From Bin25 sp965221765 (GTDB lineage Bacteria > Bacteroidota > Bacteroidia > Flavobacteriales > Flavobacteriaceae), in contig OZ244911.1 in NCBI GenBank assembly GCA_965221765.1, positions 744,001-808,000 of the forward strand: a stretch of 64,000 nucleotides of DNA. Reading direction: 5' to 3'. Numbering within the stretch: position 1 is the stretch's first letter; the number at the start of each line of letters is the position of its first letter. Both the position numbers and the translations under genes were made by a program. The notes below the pieces were generated by a model. That model made no database searches. It saw only the letters and a program-made list of their open reading frames with translations, and was not told the DNA's origin. This document shows positions 18,414 through 27,996 of this stretch, one piece after another.

Positions 18414-20253
18414 ATGAAAAAACGAAACTCTCAAATGATAAAAACAAAGCAAAAAACGCTGGGATTACTGTTTTTTATTGGCATTAATTTATTGATGGCT
18501 CAAACTGATTCAATACCAAAAAACATCCTTGGGCAGGTCATATTAGAATCGACACGGATAGACATGCCAGTGTCTGAAGATTCCCGATCAATACAAGTAA
18601 TAACGAACCAGACGCTACAACAATGGAACATAACAACCACATCCCAAGCACTTGAACGTATCGGTGGAATTGATCTTAGACAACGAGGTCCCTTGGGGGT
18701 ACAAGCAGATTTATACATCAGAGGAGGGGGATTTGAACAAATCCTATTGTTAATTGATGGGGTCAAACTAGATGATCCACAAACAGGGCACCACACATTA
18801 AATTTTTTAGTGCCCATTGAAGCTATTGAGCGCATTGAAATTATCAAAGGACCGGCGGGTCGGATTTTTGGACAAAATGCATATACCGGTGCTGTAAATA
18901 TTGTCACCAAAAATAAAATTGAAAAAAGCACTCGAGTGCAAGCAGCACTTGGTAGCTATCATCAAGGTAAACTGGCTATAGGTTTGGAGAGAGAAGAGGA
19001 AGATAAAGGTCTCATGTTGTTTGGAGAAATTTATCAATCGGATGGTTATCGATACAATACAGACTTTGACATTCAGAACTATTTCATGAAAACACAGTTA
19101 GGTCAACACAATCGCCTCCCTATCAATTTAGTCTCCATATTCGCTAGTAGAAAATTTGGAGCCAATGGATTTTATGCGACTCCCTCCGCTATAGATCAAT
19201 ATGAAGAAACTCAGGCGAGCTTGTTGGCGATCAATTCAACTGTTCGTATAGAAAATTGGATACTAAAACCTCGCTTATTCTGGCGCAGGCATCAAGATAT
19301 GTATCTTTTTGTACGAAATAATCCAGAACTGTACAGAAATCTTCATATTTCCAATAAAGTAGGGGCCTCGTTTGATTCTAGTGTTGTGTCAAAATTAGGC
19401 ACGATTGGTGCGGGGATTCATATAACAAACACGTCTTTATCGAGCAATAATTTAGGAGATAGAAACCTCTCTTTTTCTAGATCACCAAGTATCGCTATTC
19501 AATCAGAGATTGGATATCACATGGGGTTTCGCCTATAGTAATTATACTGATTTTGGCGATTTTTTTTATCCAGGGGTGGACCTTGGCATTCGATTGGATA
19601 GTAAAACCAGGGTTTATGGAAATATAGGATATACGTATCGAATTCCAACGTACACAGATTTGTACTATAATGATCCAACAACTTTAGGAAATAATCAACT
19701 GAAAACAGAAGAAGCCTTTTCTCAAGAAATAGGATTTAAATACAACACAAATAGTATCAATTTGTTATTTGCTTTTTTCAACAGAAAGTCCCAAAATCTC
19801 ATTGACTATATTAAAGAAAAGGAGACCGATCTTTGGATGGCCAATAACGTTCGAGAAGTGGATACTTGGGGAATTGAAATAGATGCAAAAACATATTTCT
19901 CTGTAAACAATCATCAGAGTGAAATTCAAATAGCTTACACGTATTTGGAAGATTCCCTCAAAGATGCCTTATCGCGTTTTTCTCGATACAGAATCAATTC
20001 CTTAAAACACCAGGTCGTATTCAATATCATGGCCAGTATCAGCAATAAACTTTCTGTAAATTCCTCGATACGATATGGAAAAAGAAGTCAACAAAAGGGC
20101 TATATTGTTGTTGATCTTGGAGCCCAACTCAAGATTTCAAAATTCCGTTTTGGAATTTCGGGATTTAATATTTTCAATGAAAAATACACGCTAACAAACC
20201 GAATTCCGATGCCAAAAGGAAATGGCTTGATTTCAGTAGAGTATCTGTTTTGA
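18414..20253 (+). pseudogene. BtuB-like TonB-dependent receptor broken by a frameshift
   Basis: The first part (18414-19538, 374 codons) has a signal peptide, a plug domain with DLYIRGGGFEQILLLIDGVKLDDPQTGHH and IERIEIIKGPAGRIFGQNAYTGAVNIVTK, and the first barrel strands. Its frame then runs into a stop. The second part, in the next frame (open around 19510-20253), continues the barrel with WGFAYSNYTDFGDFFYPGVDLG and a regular C-terminus ending ISVEYLF. Relatives have roughly 10 to 20 more residues between the two parts, so a small out-of-frame deletion near 19510-19520 is likely. The plug resembles cobalamin receptor BtuB. As written, no complete receptor can be made. A sequencing error is the alternative. 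Confidence 0.85.
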
Positions 20254-20307
20254 TAGGCAATTCCAAGTAGAATCAAATGTCTATTGAATCTATTTTTCAA
20301 AAAAAGT

Positions 20308-20886
20308 TTAGCGATATAATCGATTCGTATTGATATAATGGGCAACCCTAGTAGGAACCAAGTGTTCAAAGGAGCTGTTTTCTGCGATTAAATCTCTGAC
20401 TTGGGTTGAAGAAATAGGGATTGAATCAAACGTTAATAGAGAAATCTTATGAATCATTTTCGAAGTCGTAACATCAGACGAAAGCTCTCGAGTATGGGCA
20501 TAAACTTCTATCAAATCTAAAATCTGGGTGTAATTTTTCCAGAGATGGAAGTTAACAACATGATCTTGGCCGATAATTAAGACTAGACGTTTGTTAGGAA
20601 ATTTATTGATGAGAGTTTTTATCGTATGAATGGTATAGCTAGGTTTGGGCATATCAAATTCGATATCGCTGACGGTCACTTTGGAGGCGCCTTCAAAGGC
20701 TAGTTTGGTGAGTTCTAACCGATGAATCGGGGGGATTAATGACTCATGTTTTAAAGGGTTTAAAGGACTCACAATGACCAAAACCTCATCGAGTTTAAGC
20801 TTTTTGATGCAATTCTGAACAACTTGGACATGTCCAAGATGCACTGGATTAAATGACCCAAAAAAACAACCAACAGAGGGTTTCAA
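20308..20886 (-). CDS. nadD: Nicotinate-nucleotide adenylyltransferase
   Basis: This 192-residue cytoplasmic enzyme adenylates nicotinate mononucleotide in NAD synthesis. The nucleotidyltransferase signature GSFNPVHLGH lies at residues 10-19, and the second signature ISSTQVRDLI lies near residue 160. VLIIGQDHVVNFHLWKN is also typical of NadD. Its start overlaps the stop of gmk as ATGA, so it is the last gene of the yicC-gmk-nadD unit, an order that is common in Bacteroidota. Confidence 0.95.
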   Translation of the reverse strand: MKPSVGCFFGSFNPVHLGHVQVVQNCIKKLKLDEVLVIVSPLNPLKHESLIPPIHRLELTKLAFEGASKVTVSDIEFDMPKPSYTIHTIKTLINKFPNKRLVLIIGQDHVVNFHLWKNYTQILDLIEVYAHTRELSSDVTTSKMIHKISLLTFDSIPISSTQVRDLIAENSSFEHLVPTRVAHYINTNRLYR

Positions 20887-21452
20887 TGATTCAGAAACTT
20901 TTTAACAAGTATTAGTGCTTCTTTTTGAGCGGTCTCTAAATTGATATTCATAACCGAACAGTCCATGATGTGTTTTGCCTTTTTTATTTCATAGTCGATC
21001 CGTTTGATCCTCGACTGCAAAGATTCTTCAGATTCTGTATTTCTTTTTTTTAATCGCTTGATTAATGTGTTGGGATTGGGCGAATCAATAAATAGGATTA
21101 GCGATTGATGGGGATATAGTTTTTTGATGTTTTCTGCTCCATCGACATCAATATCAAGCAAGACATGCATGTTTGAATCCCAAATTCTTTGGATTTCAGA
21201 TTCTAGTGTTCCATAATATTGGCCATTGTAAAACTTTTCATGCTCTAAAAACAAATCGTTTTTAATTCGACGCTCAAACTCTATAACCGATAGGAAATAA
21301 TAATGTTCACCATGCACTTCGTCTTTTCTTGGATTGCGGGTTGTGGCTGAAATCGAAAAAGACAGTTTGGGAACACAGTCATTTTCCAAAAACCGAGCGA
21401 TGCTGGTTTTTCCACTTCCAGATGGTGCCGTGATGACAACAATTTTCTTCAA
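20883..21452 (-). CDS. gmk: Guanylate kinase
   Basis: The 189-residue enzyme phosphorylates GMP to GDP. The P-loop is APSGSGKTS (residues 9-17). The GMP-binding part includes SATTRNPRKDEVHGEHYYFL, and the lid region has the Arg-rich RLKKRNTESEESLQSRI. Length and layout are those of bacterial Gmk. It lies six bases after yicC and overlaps nadD by four bases. Confidence 0.96.
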   Translation of the reverse strand: MKKIVVITAPSGSGKTSIARFLENDCVPKLSFSISATTRNPRKDEVHGEHYYFLSVIEFERRIKNDLFLEHEKFYNGQYYGTLESEIQRIWDSNMHVLLDIDVDGAENIKKLYPHQSLILFIDSPNPNTLIKRLKKRNTESEESLQSRIKRIDYEIKKAKHIMDCSVMNINLETAQKEALILVKKFLNH

Positions 21453-21458
21453 TGCGCC

Positions 21459-22322
21459 CTAGATGATGTTGCTGAGTTGCTCTTTGATTTTTTCTAGCTC
21501 ATCTTTCATATCAACCACCATATGCTGAATTGTGGCATTTTGGATTTTAGCTCCGATAGTATTCAGTTCTCTACCGATTTCTTGAGAGATAAATGTTAAT
21601 TTTTTACCATTGGGGGATGAATTTGATAATACGTCCTTAAAATAAGTCAAATGACTTTGTAATCGAACAAGTTCTTCGGTGACATCAGATTTTTCTAAAT
21701 AGTAGAGCAATTCTTGTTCCATTCGTTTTTTATCAAAATCCACATCTGCTTCGTCAAGCATGGATTGGAGTCTTGTGGCAATTTCATTTTTTCTGTTTTG
21801 AGTTTTATGCTCAACATCATTCAATAGAGATTCGATGTTTAAAACGCCATCCGAAAGTACATTGAATAATACGGCACCTTCTTTGGTTTGAAATTTTAAT
21901 AAGTTTTCTATCAATTTGTTAAGAGATGCACGCAGTTTTTCTAATTCTAAACAAGATAACGACTCGACAGGATCTTTAGACCAAACATCAGGCATTTTTA
22001 CTGCCAATCCTAATAAAATGTCATCAGAACCACTAGGGTGGATCGATCGTAATGCGGCCATATAATTCTGAATTAAATCAGAATTGATTTTTTCAATGGG
22101 TGCCCCTTCAATCGGCATGGATTTAACACACAAGTCTATTTTACCTCGCTGGAGTTGTTCAGCTAAAGCTTTTCGATACTCATTTTCTTGATTGTATAAA
22201 AAGGAAGGCAGTCTCAAAGTGATATCTTTAGCTTTACTATTGAGACTACGTAATTCTAGTTGCAATCGAAAACAGTCAAAGTCGACTATCATCGAAGAAT
22301 AACCAGTCATCGACAATATCAT
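21459..22322 (-). CDS. yicC: YicC/YloC-family endoribonuclease
   Basis: The frame is open to 22391, but the ATG at 22322 gives the classic family N-terminus MILSMTGYSS, so I start there (287 residues). RSLNSKAKDITLRLP (N-terminal domain) and the C-terminal TFISQEIGRELNTIGAKIQNA are family signatures. YicC-type proteins are RNA-processing endoribonucleases in the cytoplasm. The gene heads the operon with gmk and nadD. Confidence 0.93.
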   Translation of the reverse strand: MILSMTGYSSMIVDFDCFRLQLELRSLNSKAKDITLRLPSFLYNQENEYRKALAEQLQRGKIDLCVKSMPIEGAPIEKINSDLIQNYMAALRSIHPSGSDDILLGLAVKMPDVWSKDPVESLSCLELEKLRASLNKLIENLLKFQTKEGAVLFNVLSDGVLNIESLLNDVEHKTQNRKNEIATRLQSMLDEADVDFDKKRMEQELLYYLEKSDVTEELVRLQSHLTYFKDVLSNSSPNGKKLTFISQEIGRELNTIGAKIQNATIQHMVVDMKDELEKIKEQLSNII

Positions 22323-22667
22323 CTGGAGCCCTTTGAATAATGCAAATTTCAAAAAAAATGGGTAATGCCAAGCAACTTTTTTCAAATTCATCGTACTGGC
22401 TCACTGAAGTTGGACATCCATCGTCGCCAAAAACTGTAATCTAGCCTTGATTTTGACCCATTAGACTCGACATTCAGTTATTTTTGCGTCGAACAGCAGA
22501 TTGAGGGCTTCATTTTCTTTGATGCCCTTTTTAGGTTTCTACAGAGAGTTGACATTTTCTGTGAGTTCTTTAAACCCAATTTCACTCGTTTCAGAGGTCA
22601 AAAGTCCCCCTTTACCCTCACCAGGCTTGAAAATTAGCTAGATCAGTCGATGATTTAGCCTGTCGAG
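22323..22667. other. Intergenic stretch beside the decayed IS remnant
   Basis: About 345 bases with no usable frame on either strand. It should contain the yicC promoter, but no exact TAnnTTTG box was seen. Part of it may be the outer, non-coding end of the IS1634-type element whose last codons lie at 22668-22877. Confidence 0.4.
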
Positions 22668-22877
22668 TTACTGTAACGTGGTCTTTCTTGGATCCACGCC
22701 AAGGAGCTCAAAAGCTCTTTGTTGTATTGCGGTGGGCTTGGACACCATCCGAACCATCTCTTGAGTCTCCTCTGAAGGCTTGACATCATTAATCGACATT
22801 TTATGTGGATGTTTCATCAAGGAGGCAAAGCTTTGCATAAGGAGTCTCTTTTCATTAGAAAACAATTTTAATAGCAA
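22668..22877 (-). pseudogene. C-terminal fragment of an IS1634-type transposase
   Basis: The 69-codon frame ends in PTAIQQRAFELLGVDPRK. I recognise this as close to the extreme C-terminus of IS1634-family transposases, where a TxPTxLQQxAFxLLGV pattern is usual. Nothing resembling the catalytic domain remains upstream (22878-23050). It marks the edge of the accessory island that follows. The assignment rests on about 15 residues. Confidence 0.5.
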
Positions 22878-23222
22878 TAATTTTCACTCATCTAATTGAT
22901 TTTCAGTAGTTTTATGATAAATTTGAGGAATAGAGCATGTAGTTATCAGAAGTTAAGTCAAAATCTCTTTTCAAACTTGAAAGGTTATGTCGTTGAAACG
23001 GTTTTACTTTTTAACTTATCATTGAAAGCTGATAACGAGATAAGTACTTTTTAGAATTTTCTAATCGAAAGAGTTTAGATAGTAACACATGGAACATGTA
23101 GAAATCGTACTGCCGATTATCAATTAGTTCTTGCATTTATTTTAAAACTATCAATTGATGGAAAAATAGAAGCAGTAACGGTATTACAGGCTTTCTGCGA
23201 ACTACCTGTCGATGGGATTTTT
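22878..23222. other. Intergenic stretch before the putative defence module
   Basis: About 345 bases. From 23079 the frame of the next small gene is already open and encodes plausible membrane-protein residues (LVLAFILKLSIDGKIEAVTVL, 23127-23180), but no ATG, GTG or TTG is in frame there. Further upstream I see nothing. Confidence 0.4.
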
Positions 23223-23438
23223 ATGTCCATATCCATCATGGCTGCATATACTATTTCAAAAACTGAAAACCAAACGGTAGGATTTGTCAGCACATTGGCA
23301 TTAATTATCATAGCATTTGTGGTGGTCATTCTATGGAGAAATAGTTTAAAACTGTTTGAGAAAGGAAGTTATTTGTGGATAATGTTGTTGTGTCTCAACT
23401 TATTCTTATCCACAACATCCATATTCTATTCCGTTTAA
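23223..23438 (+). CDS. Small membrane protein of unknown function
   Basis: The 71-residue frame from ATG 23223 encodes two hydrophobic segments (about residues 18-38, VGFVSTLALIIIAFVVVILW, and about 50-69) separated by a short charged stretch, NSLKLFEKG. The open frame extends to 23079 with residues that would fit a longer protein of about 105 residues having a further N-terminal helix, but that extension lacks a standard start. It precedes the TIR-like gene by 65 bases in the same direction and may belong with it. I do not recognise a family. Confidence 0.5.
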   Translation: MSISIMAAYTISKTENQTVGFVSTLALIIIAFVVVILWRNSLKLFEKGSYLWIMLLCLNLFLSTTSIFYSV

Positions 23439-23503
23439 ATTTTATTATAAAGATTTACAACTATCGGCTCAATGCGAAGAAGACAAAATTAAAATCAAAT
23501 AAT

Positions 23504-24211
23504 ATGGAAATATTGAACTCAACCATAATGATTACAGCTATAATCAGTGTACTTGTTAGCTTGATGGCACTCTATTTTTACTCAAGAATTAAAAAGAAAA
23601 AATACAACGAACAAGAGAATAAAGCTACCTTAGAAAGCATCAGAAGTGCTCTCGAACAAAAGATTTATAAGCTTAATGATCGAATGATTCAAAATGAAGA
23701 AAGATGGCGCGATGTGAATCACTTATTGTTAACCAAGCATTATGTTGATAAAGAGGATTCAACAAAGGAGTTGTTTAGAGTAAACTACACGAGATTTTTA
23801 AAAGTAAACGGCATCTATGAAAATGATTTAAACATTGACAACCGTTTGGTGTTTGTTTTAACACCTTTTAATGATCGATATTATCAAGAATATATGACGA
23901 TTAAGGGTATCTGTGAAAGCGAAGGTTTTAAATGCTATAGGGGAGATGAAAACAGGATCGAAGGTGATATTTTTCCTTACATGTTGCGTCATATAGTTCA
24001 AGCAAGAATGATTATTGCCAATATCAATGGAAGAAATCCTAATGTGCTATATGAATTAGGTGTTGCTCAAGCAATGGATAAATCTGTAATTTTAATATCC
24101 AAAGAATCTAAAGATTTGCCTATTGATATCCAATCACAAAGGTTTTTAATTTATCGAGATTCGGATTCTTTAGGAAGTTCTTTAAAAATGGAACTGAGGA
24201 AGTTAATGTAA
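23504..24211 (+). CDS. Membrane-anchored TIR/nucleoside-deoxyribosyltransferase-like protein
   Basis: I start at ATG 23504 because the residues that follow form an N-terminal membrane anchor (about 8-28), then a charged coiled-coil-like helix (about 30-75); an earlier TTG at 23375 would add implausible sequence. The C-terminal domain (about 113-235) has LVFVLTPFNDRYYQEY, a GDENRIEGDIF segment, and ARMIIANINGRNPNVLYELG followed by VAQAMDKSVILIS. This is the pattern of TIR-like and nucleoside 2-deoxyribosyltransferase-like folds, where the Glu of YELG (E184) is the expected catalytic residue. In defence systems such domains often cleave nucleotides such as NAD. Here activity is inferred. The gene ends ten bases before the STAND-type gene. 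Confidence 0.75.
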   Translation: MEILNSTIMITAIISVLVSLMALYFYSRIKKKKYNEQENKATLESIRSALEQKIYKLNDRMIQNEERWRDVNHLLLTKHYVDKEDSTKELFRVNYTRFLKVNGIYENDLNIDNRLVFVLTPFNDRYYQEYMTIKGICESEGFKCYRGDENRIEGDIFPYMLRHIVQARMIIANINGRNPNVLYELGVAQAMDKSVILISKESKDLPIDIQSQRFLIYRDSDSLGSSLKMELRKLM

Positions 24212-24221
24212 TTCGTCAACA

Positions 24222-27200
24222 TTGAGCCGGCTACAATCTATAGAGAGGAAACTACAAGAAATAAATGAGGCAGTTTTTCAAGAACTGTGTGATTGTTTTC
24301 TTTTTTCAAAAAACGAGAAATACTTTATAAGTAGAATTGGTAGTCAAAAGGGAAAGCAAAAGACGATTAAAGGAACGCCTGATAACGTTCTTTTATTACC
24401 CGATGGAAAATACACAATAGTGGAATATTCAACCAATATTACAAGAGGTCTTTCAAAACTCAAAGAAGATATCCATAAATGCATGGATTCTAAAAAAACA
24501 AACATACCCTTAGAGCAAATTGAACAAGTCATTCTCTGTTTCAACTTTAACTTGAAACCCAATGATATTCAGGAATTAACATCGCTTCTAAAAGACACAA
24601 GAATCAGACTCACGCCTTACAACCTCGATACCCTTGCTTTCGAATTACATTTAAATCATAGAAATATAGTGCATGAATATCTTGGGTTACCTTTGGATAC
24701 TGGACAAATCGTTTCCAAAGAGAGGTTTATTAAGGAATATGCCAAGGCGTCGCAAGGGATTGCCACTCCGCTCGACAATCCTTTTCTACATCGGAAAGAA
24801 GATTTGAATAAACTTCAAAACCAATTAAAAACAAATGATTTTATCATCGTTACGGGTTCAGCAGGAGTAGGTAAAACCAAGTTTGCCCTAGAAGGAATCT
24901 GCCATTTCTTGAAAGAAAACGCAGACTTTAAACCGCACTTTATTTCCTACAAACATTGTGACTTACACAAGGATTTGAGCCTATATATGGAGAATCATAA
25001 AAATTATATTCTTTTTGTTGATGATGCCAATAGGATGGATGCCCTTGACCAAATCGTTGGTTTTTATAAGTCTATCAGAAAAGGACAACTAAAAATTATT
25101 TTTACAGTTAGAGGTTATGCTTTTCAAGATGTTCAAAAAAAATGTCAAGAGTATCATCCCATACGATTTGATTTAACCAAATTTTCAGAAGAGCAGATTA
25201 ACGAAATCATCAAACAAGAGCCATTTAATATTCTTAATCAAGGTTATCAAACAAAAATCAATGAACTTGCCGATGGGAATCCTCGAATTGCTATTATGGC
25301 TTCGCAACTTGCCAATGAAAAGCAAAATATATCTGCTTTATACGAGGTTTCTAGTTTATTCGAGGAGTATTTTTCCACGTTCATTAAAGATAAGGGAGAA
25401 CTGTCTCAAGAAATCAATATAAAATGTTTAGGACTGATTGCATTTTTCTATACGATTTCCTACAAAGACAAAGAAATTACAAGTACTATTCTAAAGCATT
25501 TTGACATGGAATATGCATCGTTTGTTGATGTTATCAATAACTTAGAAAAACTAGAATTGGTAGAAATTCAGTTCGGACATGTCAAAATTCCGGAACAAAA
25601 CCTATCAACATTCTTTTTCTACAAGGCTTTTGTTAAAGAGAAAGTATTGTCTTTTGAAACACTCGTGTGGAATTATTACGAAGGCAATAAAAATCGATTG
25701 AAGGACTGCCTTGTTCCAGTATATAACAGTTTTGGAGCCGAAAACATGGTAGATACCTTGAAGCCTACTTTAAACAAGTACTGGGAATCAATTCAAAATA
25801 ATTCTGAAAAAGCATTCAACTTTCTTTTTGCTTTCTGGTTTTTTCTACCCACTAAAACACTCTATTTTGTCTATCAGATTACTAAAAACTTAACAGATAA
25901 TGATTCCGATGATTATGTGGTTTCGTACGATAGAAATGCGTTCGCTTTTAACAGAGATAAAGTTTTAAAGCTTCTCGAAAACTTTTATTCATTCAATATC
26001 GAACATCTTAAGGAAGCCATCCAAATTACTTTTGAGTACGTCCGAAAAGAACCGAAACATTTGCCGGAAGTCATCTATTCTATTAGAGAAAAACTGATGT
26101 TTGGCAGAGAAGATGCTCGGTCTGAATTTATAAGGCAGTTTGCATTATTTGAAATTTTAATTGAAAAGATTAATCAAGGAAATAATCTTTCTGCTCGTGT
26201 TTTTTATGAACTATCAAAGACATTCTTGGAGTTTCAATTTCAACAAGCGAATGCGGTTCGTCATCATCATACAATAGTTTCCTATTGGTATTCCCTACCA
26301 AACACAAAACCCATAAAAACCTTTAGAAAAAGAATTTGGGAAACCGTTGATAAGAATTTTATTGCTTATCCCAAAGAATCGAAAGACCTTTTGATGGAAT
26401 ATGCTAATAGAAAACCAGGAGTTTTAAAAGAAATCATGGAATATGACGTTCCGTTTGTATTGAACATCATTAAAAATCATTTGTCTAATCAATCTTTTGA
26501 GGATTGTCAATACGTTCATAAGCAAATATGGTGGTTTCAAAATAATTCGATTGAGCATTTATCATTCAAGAGTTTGAGTGAGTCCTTTACAAATTCGACT
26601 TACGAAACTTATTTGAAAATCGACTGGGATGCGACGACAAGAAATATTGAGCTTCATGGCTTTTCTTTTAAAACTGAATACGAACAAAAAAGAGAAAACG
26701 AGTTAAAGGCTTCTTTTATCTTTGAAGATAAAAAAGAGGTTAAGGATTTTTATAACACCTTTGTCTTTTTAAAAGAAAAAGAAAGGACTGACTATAGTTA
26801 TAATAAATCGCTAGATATCATCATCGATGAAAACTTTAAAATAAATCCTACAATAGGATTAGCCTTGTTACAAAACATCATCGATGGAGATAATCAAATA
26901 AACTATATCCCCGTAAGGATTTTTGAAAATCATCTAAATAAAAAAAATGTAACCGAGAGAATTTGGTCTTTTTTGGAACCCCGGTTTCATTTCAAATTAG
27001 ATTGGAAACTATCTTTTTTATATCATTTGAGCGAAGAATTAATCGAGAAAAAACACATTGAGGGATTAATGAAAGCCGTGAATCAATTTGAAGCTTCTCA
27101 ACCGATTCATTTTAAACGACTCTCACATTTTTTATCATTTGACCCCCATATATTCCAAAGGATATTTCAAAAGATTGTCCAAAAAAATGAAAATGGGATA

Positions 27201-27947
27201 GGAATACGTATTTGGGATGATGTGTTTCATATAGTCTTTGAAAAACATCTAATGGATGATGAACTCATAAAAAAATCATATGTCCAACAATTAAAGATTC
27301 AGAAATATTTCGATTATGATGGAAAAGTGCTGTTAAAAATCTTGAAAAAAGAACCAAGATTTTTACTTGAGTATTTACTATCGTTGTACTCAAAAAAAGA
27401 TCTCGATTTTTTAGCTAATAACAGAACCTATGGTTTTATTTGGCAAATAAATAATATTGAACCAGTCATCAGAGATGCCTTTGATTTAGTTATTCAAAAA
27501 GTAGTTTACCTTGGTATTCAGGAACACTTTTGTAATGCTTTTTTCAATCAGATCCCAAATGAATATTATGCCATCTCAAAAAACTTCATATTCGAATATG
27601 TAAGAGAAAACCATGATAATTGTCAAAAAATGAATGTCATTACCGACATTATTAGAAATTCCATGAAAGATCTTTTTGAAGATGCGCTTTTATTGTACTT
27701 GAGTTTAAATCAAGATCCTCAAAGTTTTTTCAATATAAACTGGATAACCTGCTCAAGAACGTATTGTGGCGATGTAATCATTTCGGATATAGATGCTACG
27801 GATTGGAAGAATATCCTTTTCATTATTACTAGATATAATTTAGGGATGGATATCATCCCCATTAGAGATAGACTAGAAGAAACTATTGAAAATCTTGATC
27901 AGTCGGCGATAAAGGAAAGAAAGAGTCGGTTTTTACAGAGAGTTTAA
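24222..27947 (+). CDS. PD-(D/E)XK nuclease-STAND NTPase fusion, Avs-like defence candidate
   Basis: The 1241-residue protein starts with TTG at 24222, the only usual start near the conserved N-terminus. Residues about 10-150 resemble a Mrr-like PD-(D/E)XK nuclease: E21 in a helix, then GTPDNVLL (D54) and YTIVEYST (E68). The usual ExK lysine reads Ser. Residues about 185-450 form a STAND-type P-loop ATPase with Walker A TGSAGVGKTK (K218), Walker B YILFVDDAN (D267, D268) and a conserved Arg in FTVRGYAF (R297). The remaining 790 residues are helical and without a named motif, as in the ligand-sensing arm of antiviral STAND proteins. By analogy, sensing of a phage product would trigger oligomerisation and nucleic-acid cleavage. 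The order nuclease-NTPase-sensor fits Avs proteins, but the exact subfamily is not determined. Confidence 0.8.
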   Translation: MSRLQSIERKLQEINEAVFQELCDCFLFSKNEKYFISRIGSQKGKQKTIKGTPDNVLLLPDGKYTIVEYSTNITRGLSKLKEDIHKCMDSKKTNIPLEQIEQVILCFNFNLKPNDIQELTSLLKDTRIRLTPYNLDTLAFELHLNHRNIVHEYLGLPLDTGQIVSKERFIKEYAKASQGIATPLDNPFLHRKEDLNKLQNQLKTNDFIIVTGSAGVGKTKFALEGICHFLKENADFKPHFISYKHCDLHKDLSLYMENHKNYILFVDDANRMDALDQIVGFYKSIRKGQLKIIFTVRGYAFQDVQKKCQEYHPIRFDLTKFSEEQINEIIKQEPFNILNQGYQTKINELADGNPRIAIMASQLANEKQNISALYEVSSLFEEYFSTFIKDKGELSQEINIKCLGLIAFFYTISYKDKEITSTILKHFDMEYASFVDVINNLEKLELVEIQFGHVKIPEQNLSTFFFYKAFVKEKVLSFETLVWNYYEGNKNRLKDCLVPVYNSFGAENMVDTLKPTLNKYWESIQNNSEKAFNFLFAFWFFLPTKTLYFVYQITKNLTDNDSDDYVVSYDRNAFAFNRDKVLKLLENFYSFNIEHLKEAIQITFEYVRKEPKHLPEVIYSIREKLMFGREDARSEFIRQFALFEILIEKINQGNNLSARVFYELSKTFLEFQFQQANAVRHHHTIVSYWYSLPNTKPIKTFRKRIWETVDKNFIAYPKESKDLLMEYANRKPGVLKEIMEYDVPFVLNIIKNHLSNQSFEDCQYVHKQIWWFQNNSIEHLSFKSLSESFTNSTYETYLKIDWDATTRNIELHGFSFKTEYEQKRENELKASFIFEDKKEVKDFYNTFVFLKEKERTDYSYNKSLDIIIDENFKINPTIGLALLQNIIDGDNQINYIPVRIFENHLNKKNVTERIWSFLEPRFHFKLDWKLSFLYHLSEELIEKKHIEGLMKAVNQFEASQPIHFKRLSHFLSFDPHIFQRIFQKIVQKNENGIGIRIWDDVFHIVFEKHLMDDELIKKSYVQQLKIQKYFDYDGKVLLKILKKEPRFLLEYLLSLYSKKDLDFLANNRTYGFIWQINNIEPVIRDAFDLVIQKVVYLGIQEHFCNAFFNQIPNEYYAISKNFIFEYVRENHDNCQKMNVITDIIRNSMKDLFEDALLLYLSLNQDPQSFFNINWITCSRTYCGDVIISDIDATDWKNILFIITRYNLGMDIIPIRDRLEETIENLDQSAIKERKSRFLQRV

Positions 27948-27996
27948 ACCTTGAATTTTTGGAAATCAAATACGTTTGTCGAGTTAGCAAAAACAA

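Noticed and set aside
23375..23503. N-terminal extension of the TIR-like protein to a TTG at 23375
   Set aside because: It overlaps the small membrane gene and adds residues without hydrophobic-anchor or family character; ATG 23504 directly precedes a good membrane anchor.
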